Shown: positions 1 to 9,164, counted from the stretch's first letter. The stretch: 64,000 bases of DNA from an uncultured Marinobacter sp. (GCF_947259545.1 NZ_CAMYMK010000009.1:124001-188000), one strand, 5' to 3'. The notes: a model not told the origin generated them from the letters alone. Translations and numbers: made by a program.

Positions 1-44
1 AAGACGACAGCCAGCATGAGTATGACAACGACAGCTTTCAGCAT
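1..44 (-). CDS. DUF2909 family twin-transmembrane protein (N-terminal fragment)
   Basis: Only the first 14 codons are inside the window, reading MLKAVVVILMLAVV on the minus strand, the start of a hydrophobic membrane segment. An AGGAAA ribosome site lies just upstream of the ATG. Short two-helix DUF2909 proteins begin this way and are commonly found divergent to the SURF1 gene in Pseudomonas and Marinobacter cytochrome c oxidase clusters, which matches the neighbour here. The family call rests on 14 residues plus context, so it is tentative. The rest of the gene lies before position 1. Confidence 0.55.
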   Translation of the reverse strand, partial: MLKAVVVILMLAVV

Positions 45-94
45 GGGGTTTCCTGTCTCTGAATGTGTTTATTCTGAGGTCACTATAGCAGAGC

Positions 95-835
95 ATGCCT
101 GATACCGGGTCGTCCCCACGTCGTCAGTGGCAGTTTGACTGGCGGATACTGCTGTTTGCCGGAGCGTTTCTGCCGTTATTGGTCGGGCTGGGAATCTGGC
201 AGCTTGGGCGGGCTGAAGAAAAACAGCAGCAGTTGCTGCAGTGGGAGCAGCAGGCCGAGAGCCTGAGCTGGCCCCGGCAAGAAATGCGCGGGTTGAGTAA
301 CGGCCGTCCGGTAACCCTCCTGGGTCGATACAGTGACCTGACCTGGCTGCTGGACAACCGGACACGGGATGGTGTTCCCGGCTATGAAGTGCTGACGATG
401 TTCTACCCGCTTGAAGGACCCGCGGTCGTCGTCAACCGTGGTTGGGTTCAGGCCCCGAGAACCCGTGACCGTTTGCCAGCGATCGATGTCCCTGCGGGAG
501 TGCTTGAAATTCGCGGGCGTGTGGCGGAGTTTCCCGAACCTCCGGTACTGGCTGATAACGCAGTGCAGTCGAAGGGCTGGCCACGGCGCGTCCAGGCGCT
601 GCCCCGCTCGCAGGCTGTGGCGGAGGAGCCGACCCTGGCATCAAAGGTGATCCGGCTTTCCGGAAGGAAACAGCCCGGAGCGTATCGCGCTGACTGGAAA
701 CCAGATCTGATGGGGCCACAAACTCACTACGGATATGCGTTTCAATGGTTTTCACTGGCCATCGCACTGGTTATATTGACGGTGGTAGCGAGTTACCGAA
801 AGACAGGAGCCAATAATGACAATGACAATGGCTAA
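95..835 (+). CDS. SURF1 family cytochrome c oxidase assembly protein
   Basis: 246 aa, normal length for bacterial SURF1. It has the family layout of one membrane helix near the N terminus (about residues 18-37, containing GIWQLGR), a periplasmic middle with the NRGWV segment, and one C-terminal helix (about 215-235). SURF1 proteins help insert heme a into subunit I of aa3-type oxidase. First gene of a tight run with the SCO-like protein, ctaA, ctaB and sco. The ATG at 95 has no strong Shine-Dalgarno sequence, but no better start precedes the first helix. The 3' end overlaps the next gene by 20 bp, which suggests translational coupling. Confidence 0.9.
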   Translation: MPDTGSSPRRQWQFDWRILLFAGAFLPLLVGLGIWQLGRAEEKQQQLLQWEQQAESLSWPRQEMRGLSNGRPVTLLGRYSDLTWLLDNRTRDGVPGYEVLTMFYPLEGPAVVVNRGWVQAPRTRDRLPAIDVPAGVLEIRGRVAEFPEPPVLADNAVQSKGWPRRVQALPRSQAVAEEPTLASKVIRLSGRKQPGAYRADWKPDLMGPQTHYGYAFQWFSLAIALVILTVVASYRKTGANNDNDNG

Positions 836-1463
836 TAAGGTATCCGATCAGCACTCCGGAGGCCCCACGCCCGAACAGGTTCGCCGAGGCCGACGTACAG
901 CACTGTTGCTGTTCGCCATCGGCTTTGGCCCCATGGTGTTTGCCACCATCATGTACTACACCGGTTGGCTTAATCCGGCCGGCCATACCAACAACGGCGA
1001 GCTGGTACAGCCAGTGGTGCCGGTTTCCGAACTCCAACTGCAAATGGCTGACGGGCAACCCCTGGCCGACCGCTTCGGACCTGAAAGGGCCGACGCTGAA
1101 TGGATGATGATGGTGGTGGCCGGCCAGTGCACCGACGAGTGCGAAAAGCTGCTTTACCTGGCCAGACAGGTCAACATTGCTCTTGGCAAGAACGCCGATC
1201 GCCTATCCAGAGCGGCTTATATCGCGGATGTACCTGCCGGGCTGGAGGCACGTTGGGCTAATGAGTACAGCGCTATGGAGCGGCTTCAGCCGCGGGGTGA
1301 TCAGGCTCCGGCCTGGCCGGCGGGTATTCAGCCCGACCGCGAGCCGCGAATCCTTCTGGTGGACCCGTTCGGCAATGTGATGATGCATTACGGCAATGAG
1401 CACACCGGCAAGGACATGCTCAAAGACCTCAAGCACCTGATGAAACTGTCCCAGATTGGTTAA
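816..1463 (+). CDS. SCO-like membrane-anchored thiol protein, probable cytochrome oxidase biogenesis factor
   Basis: 215 aa. One N-terminal membrane helix (about 27-49) is followed by a periplasmic domain with a CTDEC motif (C105, C109). The spacing CxxxC is that of SCO copper chaperones, and the surrounding order (thioredoxin-like fold, later VDPFGNVMMHY) resembles SCO, but the protein is clearly different from the true SCO gene at 3552. It begins inside the end of the SURF1 gene and is followed 24 bp later by ctaA, so it is part of the heme/copper oxidase assembly operon. Proteins of this kind sit between SURF1 and COX15 in related genomes. Function in copper or redox delivery is inferred. 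Confidence 0.75.
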   Translation: MTMTMANKVSDQHSGGPTPEQVRRGRRTALLLFAIGFGPMVFATIMYYTGWLNPAGHTNNGELVQPVVPVSELQLQMADGQPLADRFGPERADAEWMMMVVAGQCTDECEKLLYLARQVNIALGKNADRLSRAAYIADVPAGLEARWANEYSAMERLQPRGDQAPAWPAGIQPDREPRILLVDPFGNVMMHYGNEHTGKDMLKDLKHLMKLSQIG

Positions 1464-1487
1464 CCTGATGTCCGGAGGACGCTGACC

Positions 1488-2600
1488 TTGAACCAGCCCC
1501 AGGCCGCCATGTCACCGCTGCCCTTATCAGACCGTGCCCGCATCATGGGCCGCTGGTCGCTGTTTGCCACGCTGCTTGCAGTAGTGGTTATTATGTTAGG
1601 CGCCTGGACCCGGCTGGTGGATGCGGGGCTGGGTTGTCCGGACTGGCCCGGCTGTTATGGTTTCCTGTCGGTACCGCAGAGCACCGAGAGCATTGCCATT
1701 GCCAACGCCCGTTTCCCGGAGACGCCGGTGGATGTCGCCAAGGGCTGGCCGGAGATGATCCACCGTTATGCCGCCGGCACCCTGGGACTGGTGGTGTTCG
1801 GGTTGGCAGCCTACGCCATTCGCCACCGTCGGGAAGGCCTGCCGTTGAAACTGCCTGCTTTCATCGCCGCTTTCATCGTCCTTCAGGGCGCGTTTGGAAT
1901 GTGGACCGTGACCCTGAAACTCTGGCCCCAGGTGGTTGCCCTGCACTTGCTGGGTGGCTTCACCACGCTCAGTGCGCTCACCCTGTTGACCTTGCGATTA
2001 CGTGCGAGACATAAAGCGCCGTCCGACCGCCTTTCGCTGGCCGGGTTCAGCCGTTTCCGTCCATGGCTCTATGGTGGCCTGGCCCTGGTGATCCTGCAGA
2101 TCGCCCTGGGCGCCTGGACGGCGTCCAACTATGCCGCCGTTGCCTGTCCGGAGCTGCCGACCTGTCAGGGTGAATGGTGGCCAGCCGATATGGACTTCCG
2201 GCACGGATTCGACATAACCCAGCACGTAGGCCCCAACTACCTGGGTGGTCAGTTGACGGCGGATGGTCGGGTGGCCATTCACGTTACCCATCGTCTGGGA
2301 GCCCTGATCCTGTTGGGGTACTTTACCGTGCTGCTGGGACTGATGTGGCGGCAGGCCCGCGAGACCGAGATGGCCAGGCACGTAAAGCTGGTTGTCCTGG
2401 TGCTGGCCGCCCAGATTACCCTGGGGATTATCAATGTGGCCTTCCATATTCCCCTCTCTATTGCCGTGGCTCACAACGCCATGGGTGCAGGCCTGCTGCT
2501 GTCAGTGATCAACCTGCTGTGGCGCCTGCATGAACAACCGCAATCACACGTGGCAAGCAGCCAACACACAACAACAATGAACCGAGAGGTGACGGCATGA
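1488..2600 (+). CDS. ctaA: heme A synthase (COX15/CtaA)
   Basis: 370 aa polytopic membrane protein that converts heme O to heme A for aa3 oxidase. About eight membrane helices. Conserved histidine contexts are visible: HRYAAG, HLLGG, HVTHRLG and HNAMGAG, the expected heme ligands on alternate helices, and cysteine pairs in GCPDWPGC and CPELPTC. The start is TTG at 1488 with GGAGG about 9 nt upstream; an ATG eight codons in (1509) is an alternative with a poorer ribosome site. The stop overlaps the ATG of the heme O synthase gene by 4 bp, so the two steps of heme A synthesis are translationally coupled. Confidence 0.95.
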   Translation: MNQPQAAMSPLPLSDRARIMGRWSLFATLLAVVVIMLGAWTRLVDAGLGCPDWPGCYGFLSVPQSTESIAIANARFPETPVDVAKGWPEMIHRYAAGTLGLVVFGLAAYAIRHRREGLPLKLPAFIAAFIVLQGAFGMWTVTLKLWPQVVALHLLGGFTTLSALTLLTLRLRARHKAPSDRLSLAGFSRFRPWLYGGLALVILQIALGAWTASNYAAVACPELPTCQGEWWPADMDFRHGFDITQHVGPNYLGGQLTADGRVAIHVTHRLGALILLGYFTVLLGLMWRQARETEMARHVKLVVLVLAAQITLGIINVAFHIPLSIAVAHNAMGAGLLLSVINLLWRLHEQPQSHVASSQHTTTMNREVTA

Positions 2601-3529
2601 GCGAGCATGTGAAAACACTGCCGGCCCACAGCGCTGGGAATCACGCAGATACGCGGACAGAAGCGTCCATTTCCTGGCGGGATTTCCTGGAGTTGACCAA
2701 GCCCCGGGTGGTGGCGCTTATGATCCTGACCTCGGTGATCGGCATGTTGCTGGCCGCACCGGGTGTCCCGGGTTGGGAAGTATTGGTTTATGGAAATCTT
2801 GGCATCGCCCTTCTTGCCGGCGCCGCTGCAGTGGTGAACCATGTGGTTGATCAGAAGATCGACACGGTAATGGCCCGTACCCGTAAGCGCCCGGTTGCCA
2901 CCGGGAAAATCAGTCCGTTGGATGCCATGGGCTTCGCAACCCTGCTGGCCGCTGCCGGTATGGGCATTCTCGTGTGGCAGGTCAATGCTCTGACCGCCTG
3001 GCTGACCCTGGCCTCCCTGGTCGGATATGCCGGTGTCTATACCCTGTTCCTCAAGCGCGCAACGCCTCAGAATATTGTCATCGGCGGCCTCGCAGGTGCC
3101 ATGCCCCCGCTGCTGGGCTGGACCGCCGTCACCGGGCAGGTAGAGGGCCATGCCCTGCTGCTGGTACTGATCATCTTCGCCTGGACACCACCGCATTTCT
3201 GGGCCCTGGCCATCCATCGCAAGGAAGAATACGCCAAGGCCGGCATTCCAATGCTGCCGGTCACCCACGGCAACAAGTACACTGAGCTGCACATCGTGCT
3301 CTACACCTTCATGCTGCTGGCGGTCAGCCTGTTGCCGTTCGTCACCGGCATGTCCGGAGGTATCTACCTGGTGGGTGCGCTGGCGTTGGGCCTGCGTTTC
3401 CTGCAGTATTCCTTGCGCCTGCTGCGGGGGGACGATCGTCGTGTCGCCCTCAAGACCTTCAAGTATTCCATCACCTATCTGATGGCCCTGTTTGTGGTAC
3501 TGCTGGTAGACCACTTCGTGTTTTTCTGA
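2597..3529 (+). CDS. ctaB: protoheme IX farnesyltransferase (heme O synthase)
   Basis: 310 aa, UbiA-type prenyltransferase that adds a farnesyl group to heme b to make heme O, the substrate of the preceding ctaA product. The first polyprenyl-diphosphate motif is visible as NHVVDQKID followed by RTRKRPVATG, and the second region as HFWALAIHRKEEYAKAGIPM. About nine membrane helices. The start ATG overlaps the ctaA stop codon by 4 bp. Both cyoE and ctaB are used as names; ctaB fits the aa3 oxidase context here. Confidence 0.96.
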   Translation: MSEHVKTLPAHSAGNHADTRTEASISWRDFLELTKPRVVALMILTSVIGMLLAAPGVPGWEVLVYGNLGIALLAGAAAVVNHVVDQKIDTVMARTRKRPVATGKISPLDAMGFATLLAAAGMGILVWQVNALTAWLTLASLVGYAGVYTLFLKRATPQNIVIGGLAGAMPPLLGWTAVTGQVEGHALLLVLIIFAWTPPHFWALAIHRKEEYAKAGIPMLPVTHGNKYTELHIVLYTFMLLAVSLLPFVTGMSGGIYLVGALALGLRFLQYSLRLLRGDDRRVALKTFKYSITYLMALFVVLLVDHFVFF

Positions 3530-3551
3530 GTAACTGTTTGATGGAGACTGC

Positions 3552-4214
3552 ATGAACCGCTCGATTCGCCTGACCCTCATTATCCTGCTGCTGGTAGTGA
3601 TATTGATATTCGGTCTTGTGGTCGGGCGGCAGATGTATCTGGCTGGCGACCGGGCGCCTGCACCCGCCCCCGAACTCGCCGAACTCAACACCTACGTTTA
3701 CGATCAGGGTCGGCCCTTGCCGGAATTCAAGTTGCTTGATGAGAACGGTGACACGGTTACCCGTGACGATCTGAAGGGGCGCTGGACCTTTGCCTTCGTC
3801 GGCTACACCAACTGTCCCGATATCTGCCCTGCTGCCATGGCGAACCTGAGGCGCACCGACAATCTACTGCCGGATGACCTGCCCCAGCCTGATTATCTGC
3901 TGATCAGTGCGGACCCCGAGCACGACACGCCCGAACAGTTGAAGCGGTATCTGGATTTCTTCGGCAAAGACTTCCACGGGCTGACAGGAGACCTGGAAAC
4001 GTTGCGGGCGATCGCCAAAAGCCTCAACGCCGTTTTCGTTCACCGGGAAGTGGACGGTGAGCTGCTGGTTGATCACAGCGGCCACTTTGCCTTGCTGAAT
4101 CCCGACGGCGAAATGATCGCGGTGATCCAGCCACCACACAAACCCGAAGACCTGGCCGAGGCCTTTGAACGAATCTATGAGTGGGCCAGGGCTAACCACG
4201 CCCGCGCAAGTTAA
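3552..4214 (+). CDS. SCO family copper chaperone for cytochrome c oxidase
   Basis: 220 aa. N-terminal membrane anchor (about 7-27), then a thioredoxin-like periplasmic domain. The copper ligands are all present: NCPDICP with C88 and C92, and a distal histidine in DHSGH (H175). SCO proteins deliver copper to the CuA site of subunit II or keep its cysteines reduced. It lies 22 bp after ctaB and closes the assembly operon. A second CxxxC protein is encoded earlier in the same operon (816), so two thiol/copper factors may act together. Confidence 0.93.
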   Translation: MNRSIRLTLIILLLVVILIFGLVVGRQMYLAGDRAPAPAPELAELNTYVYDQGRPLPEFKLLDENGDTVTRDDLKGRWTFAFVGYTNCPDICPAAMANLRRTDNLLPDDLPQPDYLLISADPEHDTPEQLKRYLDFFGKDFHGLTGDLETLRAIAKSLNAVFVHREVDGELLVDHSGHFALLNPDGEMIAVIQPPHKPEDLAEAFERIYEWARANHARAS

Positions 4215-4277
4215 TAACGCTTGCCCCCTGACTTCGTAAGTGTTGTGGCTTAAACTGCGCTCCTGTTTTTGCCAGGG

Positions 4278-5480
4278 ATGTCTGCCATGTCCGTATCTCG
4301 CCAGAGCTGCACGTCACGTCAGGAACTGTATACGGTCCTCGCTGCCGGCGCGGTGGTTCTTCTTGTTGTCCATGGCCTGGGCCGGTTCATCTACACACCG
4401 CTGTTGCCCTACCTGGTGGACGACGGCCAGTTCGGCGCAGGAGAAGGCGCGGCCATTGCGACCTGGAACTACCTTGGCTACCTGATGGGCGCCATGGTGG
4501 CGATCCGCTGGCATCGGATTGACCAGATTCGCACCCTGCTTCCGGTCTCACTGGCAATACACGTTGCCACCACCCTGGTCGTGACCCAGACCGACCACCT
4601 GATCGTGATCTCCGGTGCCCGCTGGCTGAACGGCGTGGCCAATGGCATCGTCTTCGTACAGGCGCCGGCGCTGATCCTGGAATGGCTGGTGCTACGTAAT
4701 CGCGCCTCCATGAGCGGACTGGTCTACATCGGCGTGGGCCTCGGCCTGCTGCTGTCCAGTGGTCTGGTCACCGGCAGTGCCGACTGGCTTGAGGGCGCTG
4801 AACGCTGGTGGCCAGCCGCCCTGTTGTCGATCCCCCTGGCCTGGTGGGGCGCGGCACGCCTGATGAAGCTGGACGTACCGGTTCGCCAGCACGAAAATAA
4901 CCACAACGCCGGACCCACCACCAGTCCCCTGTTCGACCGCGCCAGTATTCCGCTGTTCCTGTCCTACGCCGGTGCCGGTCTTGGCTACATCCTGCCGATG
5001 ACCTTCCTGCCGTTGCTGGCAAAATTGGAGCTGGCGGCCGGCCATTGGCTGTTGAACGGAACCTGGCTGATTGTCGCCCTGACCACCATTCCCGCCCCCT
5101 GGATCTGGAACAAGCTGGGCGCCAGAATCGGTGACCTGCCGGCCCTGAAACTGAACTTCATGATCCAGCTGATGGGTGTTCTGGCGGCTGTCGTTCTGCC
5201 CGGCGAGATCGGCCTGATCCTCTGCGCCGCCCTGGTCGGCAGCACCTTCCTCGGCACTGTACTGCTGACCCAGCGCATCGGCCGCGCACTTCATCCTCAT
5301 CAGGGTCCCCGACTCTCCGCGGCCATGGTGGCACTCTATGGCTTCACCCAGATGGTCGGTCCCTGGCTGACCAAGCAGTGGCTGGATGGCGGCGGCACCC
5401 TGGTCAGTGCGTTCGGCATTGGCGTGGCGGCCCTGGCCTTCGGGCTGGTTTTTGTGTTTTTTGTGCCTCGGTCTGAGTAG
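4278..5480 (+). CDS. MFS transporter, YbfB/YjiJ type
   Basis: About 400 aa with 12 predicted membrane helices. The N-terminal half (GLGRFIYTPLLPYL, then GYLMGA) is typical of the YbfB/YjiJ group of the major facilitator superfamily, whose substrates are mostly unknown. The reading frame can be extended to a TTG at 4269; the ATG at 4278 or the one at 4287 are likelier starts. The gene is 60 bp past the SCO gene and could be read with it, but there is no functional link. A long hairpin repeat follows the stop codon at 5524. Confidence 0.85.
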   Translation: MSAMSVSRQSCTSRQELYTVLAAGAVVLLVVHGLGRFIYTPLLPYLVDDGQFGAGEGAAIATWNYLGYLMGAMVAIRWHRIDQIRTLLPVSLAIHVATTLVVTQTDHLIVISGARWLNGVANGIVFVQAPALILEWLVLRNRASMSGLVYIGVGLGLLLSSGLVTGSADWLEGAERWWPAALLSIPLAWWGAARLMKLDVPVRQHENNHNAGPTTSPLFDRASIPLFLSYAGAGLGYILPMTFLPLLAKLELAAGHWLLNGTWLIVALTTIPAPWIWNKLGARIGDLPALKLNFMIQLMGVLAAVVLPGEIGLILCAALVGSTFLGTVLLTQRIGRALHPHQGPRLSAAMVALYGFTQMVGPWLTKQWLDGGGTLVSAFGIGVAALAFGLVFVFFVPRSE

Positions 5481-5523
5481 GGAGTCTGGGTTCTTTTCAG
5501 GATTGAGGGTTGTGGGGATTGAT

Positions 5524-5611
5524 CGGGGTGGAGGGGGTATTTTTCCTTGGAAATGGAACTCGCTTCGCTCAGACACCCATGTTCCGGCGGAAAAATACCC
5601 CCTCCACCCCG
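5524..5611 (+). repeat. variable-arm hairpin repeat, copy A
   Basis: Perfect 23-bp inverted repeat (5524-5546 and 5589-5611) starting CGGGGTGGAGG, around a 42-nt centre that contains AACTCGCTTCGCTCAGACA at 5557-5575. Two other hairpins in this window (5763-5843 and 11490-11571) carry the same 19-nt centre but different arms. Copy A begins 44 bp after the MFS stop codon, so it may also end transcription, though it lacks a clear T-run. The 5481-5887 gap holds copies A and B and about 150 bp of otherwise unremarkable sequence with no convincing gene. Confidence 0.85.
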
Positions 5612-5762
5612 CTCTAGCTGACCACAGCGATATCTCTGGTTAAAGACAGAACGAAAAGCTCGTTCGGAGCGGCTTCGGACCAGGCCCGAAAAGCCTCTCC
5701 CGGACAAACCCAAGCCGAACCATGGTATGTTGAAAACGACAACTGGAATAACGGTTGGGTAT

Positions 5763-5843
5763 GGGGGTGGTATCTATTTTTTGGCGGACAAAGGTGTCTG
5801 AGCGAAGCGAGTTCTTTTCCGCCAAAAAATAGATACCACCCCC
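5763..5843 (-). repeat. variable-arm hairpin repeat, copy B (inverted relative to copy A)
   Basis: Perfect 26-bp inverted repeat (5763-5788 and 5818-5843), outer end GGGGGTGGTATC, around a 29-nt centre. The shared 19-mer lies on the minus strand at 5795-5813 (TGTCTGAGCGAAGCGAGTT as read on plus). Copies A and B point at each other 151 bp apart. B ends 44 bp before the hrpB start codon, so it would lie in the promoter or leader of hrpB. Confidence 0.85.
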
Positions 5844-5887
5844 GTGCCCTCCCCCAGACCAAAGAAGTCCTATACAAAGCCAAAAAC

Positions 5888-8365
5888 ATGCTCCCGATAG
5901 ACCAAATCCTCCCCGAGCTAACCGAAACCCTGGCGAACTCCACCACCGCCCTGTTACAGGCCCCACCCGGTGCCGGTAAAACCACCCGTGTACCAGTGGC
6001 ATTGCTGGAAGCCCCCTGGCGGGAGGGCCGCAGGATTCTGATGCTTGAACCAAGGCGACTGGCAGCAAGATCGGCGGCACGGTTCATGGCCGGACAGCTC
6101 GGGGAGAAGCCGGGGCAGACCGTCGGGTATCGCACGCGGCTGGATACCCGGATATCGGCGCAGACGCGCATTGAGGTCGTGACCGAAGGCATCCTGACCC
6201 GGCTGATTCAGCGGGACCCGATGCTGGAAGACTATGCCGCCGTGTTGTTCGATGAATTCCATGAGCGGTCCCTGCAGGCAGATCTGGGACTGGCGCTGGT
6301 GCGGGAATCCCAGCAGGCCTTGCGGGAGGACCTGCGGGTGCTGGTAATGTCGGCGACGCTGGATACTGCGCCCCTGGCCCGGGTCTTGGGGGACGTGCCG
6401 GTAATCACCAGTGAAGGGCGGGCGTTCGATGTGGAGGTGCTGTATCGACCGTCGCCAAGGAACGCCCGGATTGCGGACCAGGTTACCGCCGTGATCCACG
6501 AAGCCCTGCGGGATCAGAGTGGTTCGTTACTGGTATTCCTGCCCGGCGCGGGTGAGATCCGGCGCGTGGAACAGCAATTGCGGGGACAGGTGGCGAAGCA
6601 CGTAGTGATTGCCCCGCTGTACGGTAACCTCAAATCCGACGAGCAGGATCGGGCCATTGCGCCGGCTGCGGCGGGACAACGCAAAGTGGTGCTGGCCACG
6701 GCCATTGCCGAGACCAGTCTGACCATTGATGGTATTCGTGTGGTGATCGACAGTGGCCAGCAGAGGCGGGCCGTGTTCGACCCGAACAGTGGCATGACCC
6801 GGCTGATGACCGGTCGTGTATCGAAGGCGTCTGCTGAACAGCGCAAAGGGCGCGCCGGGCGGCTGGAGCCCGGGGTGTGTTACCGGCTGTGGAGTGAATC
6901 CGAGCAATTCGGCCTGGCGGATTTCACGCCGCCGGAGATACAGGAAGCGGACCTGGCACCCTTGGTGCTGGAGCTGGCGCAGTGGGGCGCGCGCTCCCCG
7001 GATCAGCTGGACTGGATTGATCTGCCGCCTGCTTCACACTGGCAACAGGCGGTGGAACTGCTGCAATGGCTGGACATGCTGGATGCCGAAGGGGCTATTA
7101 CCGAACACGGCAAGGCGGTCCGCGAAATGGGCGTTCATCCCCGGCTGGCTCACATGATTCTTCGAGGCCGTACCATTGGTCATGGCTATCTTGCCGCAGA
7201 GCTGGCGGCCCTGCTGGAGGAGCGAGACCTGGCTGGGCGATCGGCCGGGGCGGACATGCAGGAGCGGGTGCGGATACTTCGGGGTGAGGGGGCTGGCCAT
7301 GGTATTGATATCGCCAGGGTGAAGACCGTTGGTAAGTCGGTTGCGCGTTTGACGGGTGGTCTGGACCGGCCAGCCGAAATGCCCACCGATGATGACGTGG
7401 GCCGTCTGCTGGCTCTGGCTTACCCGGACCGGGTGGCCCGTAAGCGACGTGGCGATGCTCCGCGTTATCAGCTCAGCAATGGCCGCGGTGCAGTCCTCCG
7501 TGACGACGACCCGCTGGCCCGTCACCAGTGGCTTGCCACGGCTGAGCTCGATGGCAAGGCCAGGGAAGCGACAATCTACCTCGCGGCACCGGTTGATCCC
7601 GCGCTGCTGGAGCAGGACCTCGCCAGTCACATCCATGAACGGGAGGAGGCTGTCTGGGACGACAGCCGGGGAACCGTGGTGGCCCGCCGTGTCAGAAAGC
7701 TGGGTGAACTGATTCTGGAAGAAACGGCCTTGCCAGCCCCGTCCGCGGAACTGGTGCAGCAGGGGCTGCTGGCGGCAGTGCGTAAAAAGGGACTGCAAAG
7801 CCTGCCCTGGACACCGGCGGCGGAACAGTGGCTCGCCCGGGTTGCGCTGATGGCGAGCTGTTTTCCCGGCGACTGGCCGGACGTCGGCGAGCGCTGGTTG
7901 CTGGATCACCTGGAAACCTGGCTGGCTCCTTTCCTGGCGGGAATGAGTCGCTGGCGCGATCTGGAAAAGCTCAACCTGAAACAGGCCCTTGCCAGCCTGC
8001 TGGATTATCCGCAACAACAGGCGCTGGAGGAACTGACCCCAACGCGCCTGACCATTCCCACAGGCCAGTCGGTTTCACTGGACTACACGGCGGAAAACGG
8101 ACCGGTGTTGGCGGCCAAGCTCCAGGCCCTGTTTGGCTGGACTGAGACGCCGACCGTGGCCGGCGGTCGGGTACCCGTGGTTATCCATCTGCTTTCTCCG
8201 GCCCAGCGTCCTCTGGCGGTGACGGCCGACCTGGCCAGCTTCTGGCGTAATGCCTATCCGGAGGTTCGCAAGGACATGCGCGGGCGCTACCCCAAACATC
8301 CCTGGCCGGAAGACCCGCTTAGTGCCGAGGCGAGTCAGGGAACGAAAAAACGCCCTGCTCGCTGA
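5888..8365 (+). CDS. hrpB: ATP-dependent helicase HrpB (DEAH-box)
   Basis: 825 aa, the usual HrpB length. Walker A PPGAGKTT at 26-33, DEFH box at 123-126, SAT motif (VMSATLD), and the motif VI region QRKGRAGR; the long C-terminal HrpB-specific region follows and ends close to GRYPKHPWPEDP, a signature ending of the family. A cytoplasmic RNA/DNA-helicase-like protein of poorly defined role. Starts at ATG 5888 just after a long hairpin repeat; no strong ribosome site is seen. The 3' end overlaps the convergent gene at 8319 by 47 bp. Confidence 0.95.
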   Translation: MLPIDQILPELTETLANSTTALLQAPPGAGKTTRVPVALLEAPWREGRRILMLEPRRLAARSAARFMAGQLGEKPGQTVGYRTRLDTRISAQTRIEVVTEGILTRLIQRDPMLEDYAAVLFDEFHERSLQADLGLALVRESQQALREDLRVLVMSATLDTAPLARVLGDVPVITSEGRAFDVEVLYRPSPRNARIADQVTAVIHEALRDQSGSLLVFLPGAGEIRRVEQQLRGQVAKHVVIAPLYGNLKSDEQDRAIAPAAAGQRKVVLATAIAETSLTIDGIRVVIDSGQQRRAVFDPNSGMTRLMTGRVSKASAEQRKGRAGRLEPGVCYRLWSESEQFGLADFTPPEIQEADLAPLVLELAQWGARSPDQLDWIDLPPASHWQQAVELLQWLDMLDAEGAITEHGKAVREMGVHPRLAHMILRGRTIGHGYLAAELAALLEERDLAGRSAGADMQERVRILRGEGAGHGIDIARVKTVGKSVARLTGGLDRPAEMPTDDDVGRLLALAYPDRVARKRRGDAPRYQLSNGRGAVLRDDDPLARHQWLATAELDGKAREATIYLAAPVDPALLEQDLASHIHEREEAVWDDSRGTVVARRVRKLGELILEETALPAPSAELVQQGLLAAVRKKGLQSLPWTPAAEQWLARVALMASCFPGDWPDVGERWLLDHLETWLAPFLAGMSRWRDLEKLNLKQALASLLDYPQQQALEELTPTRLTIPTGQSVSLDYTAENGPVLAAKLQALFGWTETPTVAGGRVPVVIHLLSPAQRPLAVTADLASFWRNAYPEVRKDMRGRYPKHPWPEDPLSAEASQGTKKRPAR

Positions 8366-9164
8366 TCCGGCCGGTGACCAGAGATTCGGGAATGGTCTCG
8401 AAATAGATGTTCCGGGGGGTAATCCAGTCGCCTTCCGGCGCGTTTAATTCGCTGACGGGCATCTCTTCCAGGGTTATCTCATCGCTGGTCTGGTCGCTGT
8501 GCCGGAAGCTGTCTCCCAGCACCCAGAACGGCTTCTTGTGAGCACGCGCGGCCAGGGCGAGCAGTCGTGTGCCGCTCTTGTTGATGAAATGCCCATCCGC
8601 CAGCCAGGTATCACTTCCGGTGATCACCACATCGGCCTGCGGCACAAACAAGCCCATCTGGGCATCGGTGATCAGGGTAACCGGCACGTTCATATCGTTC
8701 AGGGCCCGCGCGAGCTGATGTCCCTCAAAGCCGGGACTGCTCTGGGTGCAGATCACCGAAAAGCGATGCTGCTCCCGCAACAGCAACCGAAACAGTTCCA
8801 GCACCACCGAGCTGGCACTGTGGGTCATAATCACTGTGTTGGCTGGAATCAGTCGGTGCGCATGCTGCGCTATGGCAGCACTGGCGTTTTCCAGTGCCCG
8901 GGCAACCCGGTTTACTGCCGCCACAGGTTTCTCCCCGCCGGCCAGTTGTGACGCCACTCTGGACAGGGCATTACTGATCACAATCATGCTGGGACGGGCG
9001 TTGCGGAGCTCACTGACCAGGGCTGCCAGGTCATCACGGTTGGCCTCTTCCGCGTACACCGCCAGATCCCTGAGGGTCTTCAGCGCCAGTGCCGTGGCTC
9101 CGGACTGGTGATCCTCCCGGAGCCTGCTCAGTATTCGGTTTGCTCTGTTATCAAAATCGGGCAT
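8319..9164 (-). CDS. eIF-2B alpha/beta/delta-like protein
   Basis: 281 aa with an N-terminal helical part and a Rossmann-like C-terminal half, as in the initiation factor 2B-related family (also ribose-1,5-bisphosphate isomerase and MtnA). Recognisable segments include VIMTHSASSVVLELF, VICTQSSPGFEGHQLA, VTLITDAQMGLFVPQADVVITGSDTWLADGHF split over the substrate-binding region, with the NKSGT segment after it. In bacteria such stand-alone proteins are not translation factors; a sugar-phosphate isomerase or nucleotide-sugar role is possible but not shown. Convergent to hrpB with a 47-bp overlap of the coding ends. Confidence 0.75.
   Translation of the reverse strand: MPDFDNRANRILSRLREDHQSGATALALKTLRDLAVYAEEANRDDLAALVSELRNARPSMIVISNALSRVASQLAGGEKPVAAVNRVARALENASAAIAQHAHRLIPANTVIMTHSASSVVLELFRLLLREQHRFSVICTQSSPGFEGHQLARALNDMNVPVTLITDAQMGLFVPQADVVITGSDTWLADGHFINKSGTRLLALAARAHKKPFWVLGDSFRHSDQTSDEITLEEMPVSELNAPEGDWITPRNIYFETIPESLVTGRISEQGVFSFPDSPRH

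Noticed and set aside
2471..3691. 406-codon open frame on the minus strand across ctaB
   Set aside because: It runs antisense to a clear heme O synthase gene; its translation is low-complexity and Q/G/H rich, as expected of a shadow frame in GC-rich DNA.
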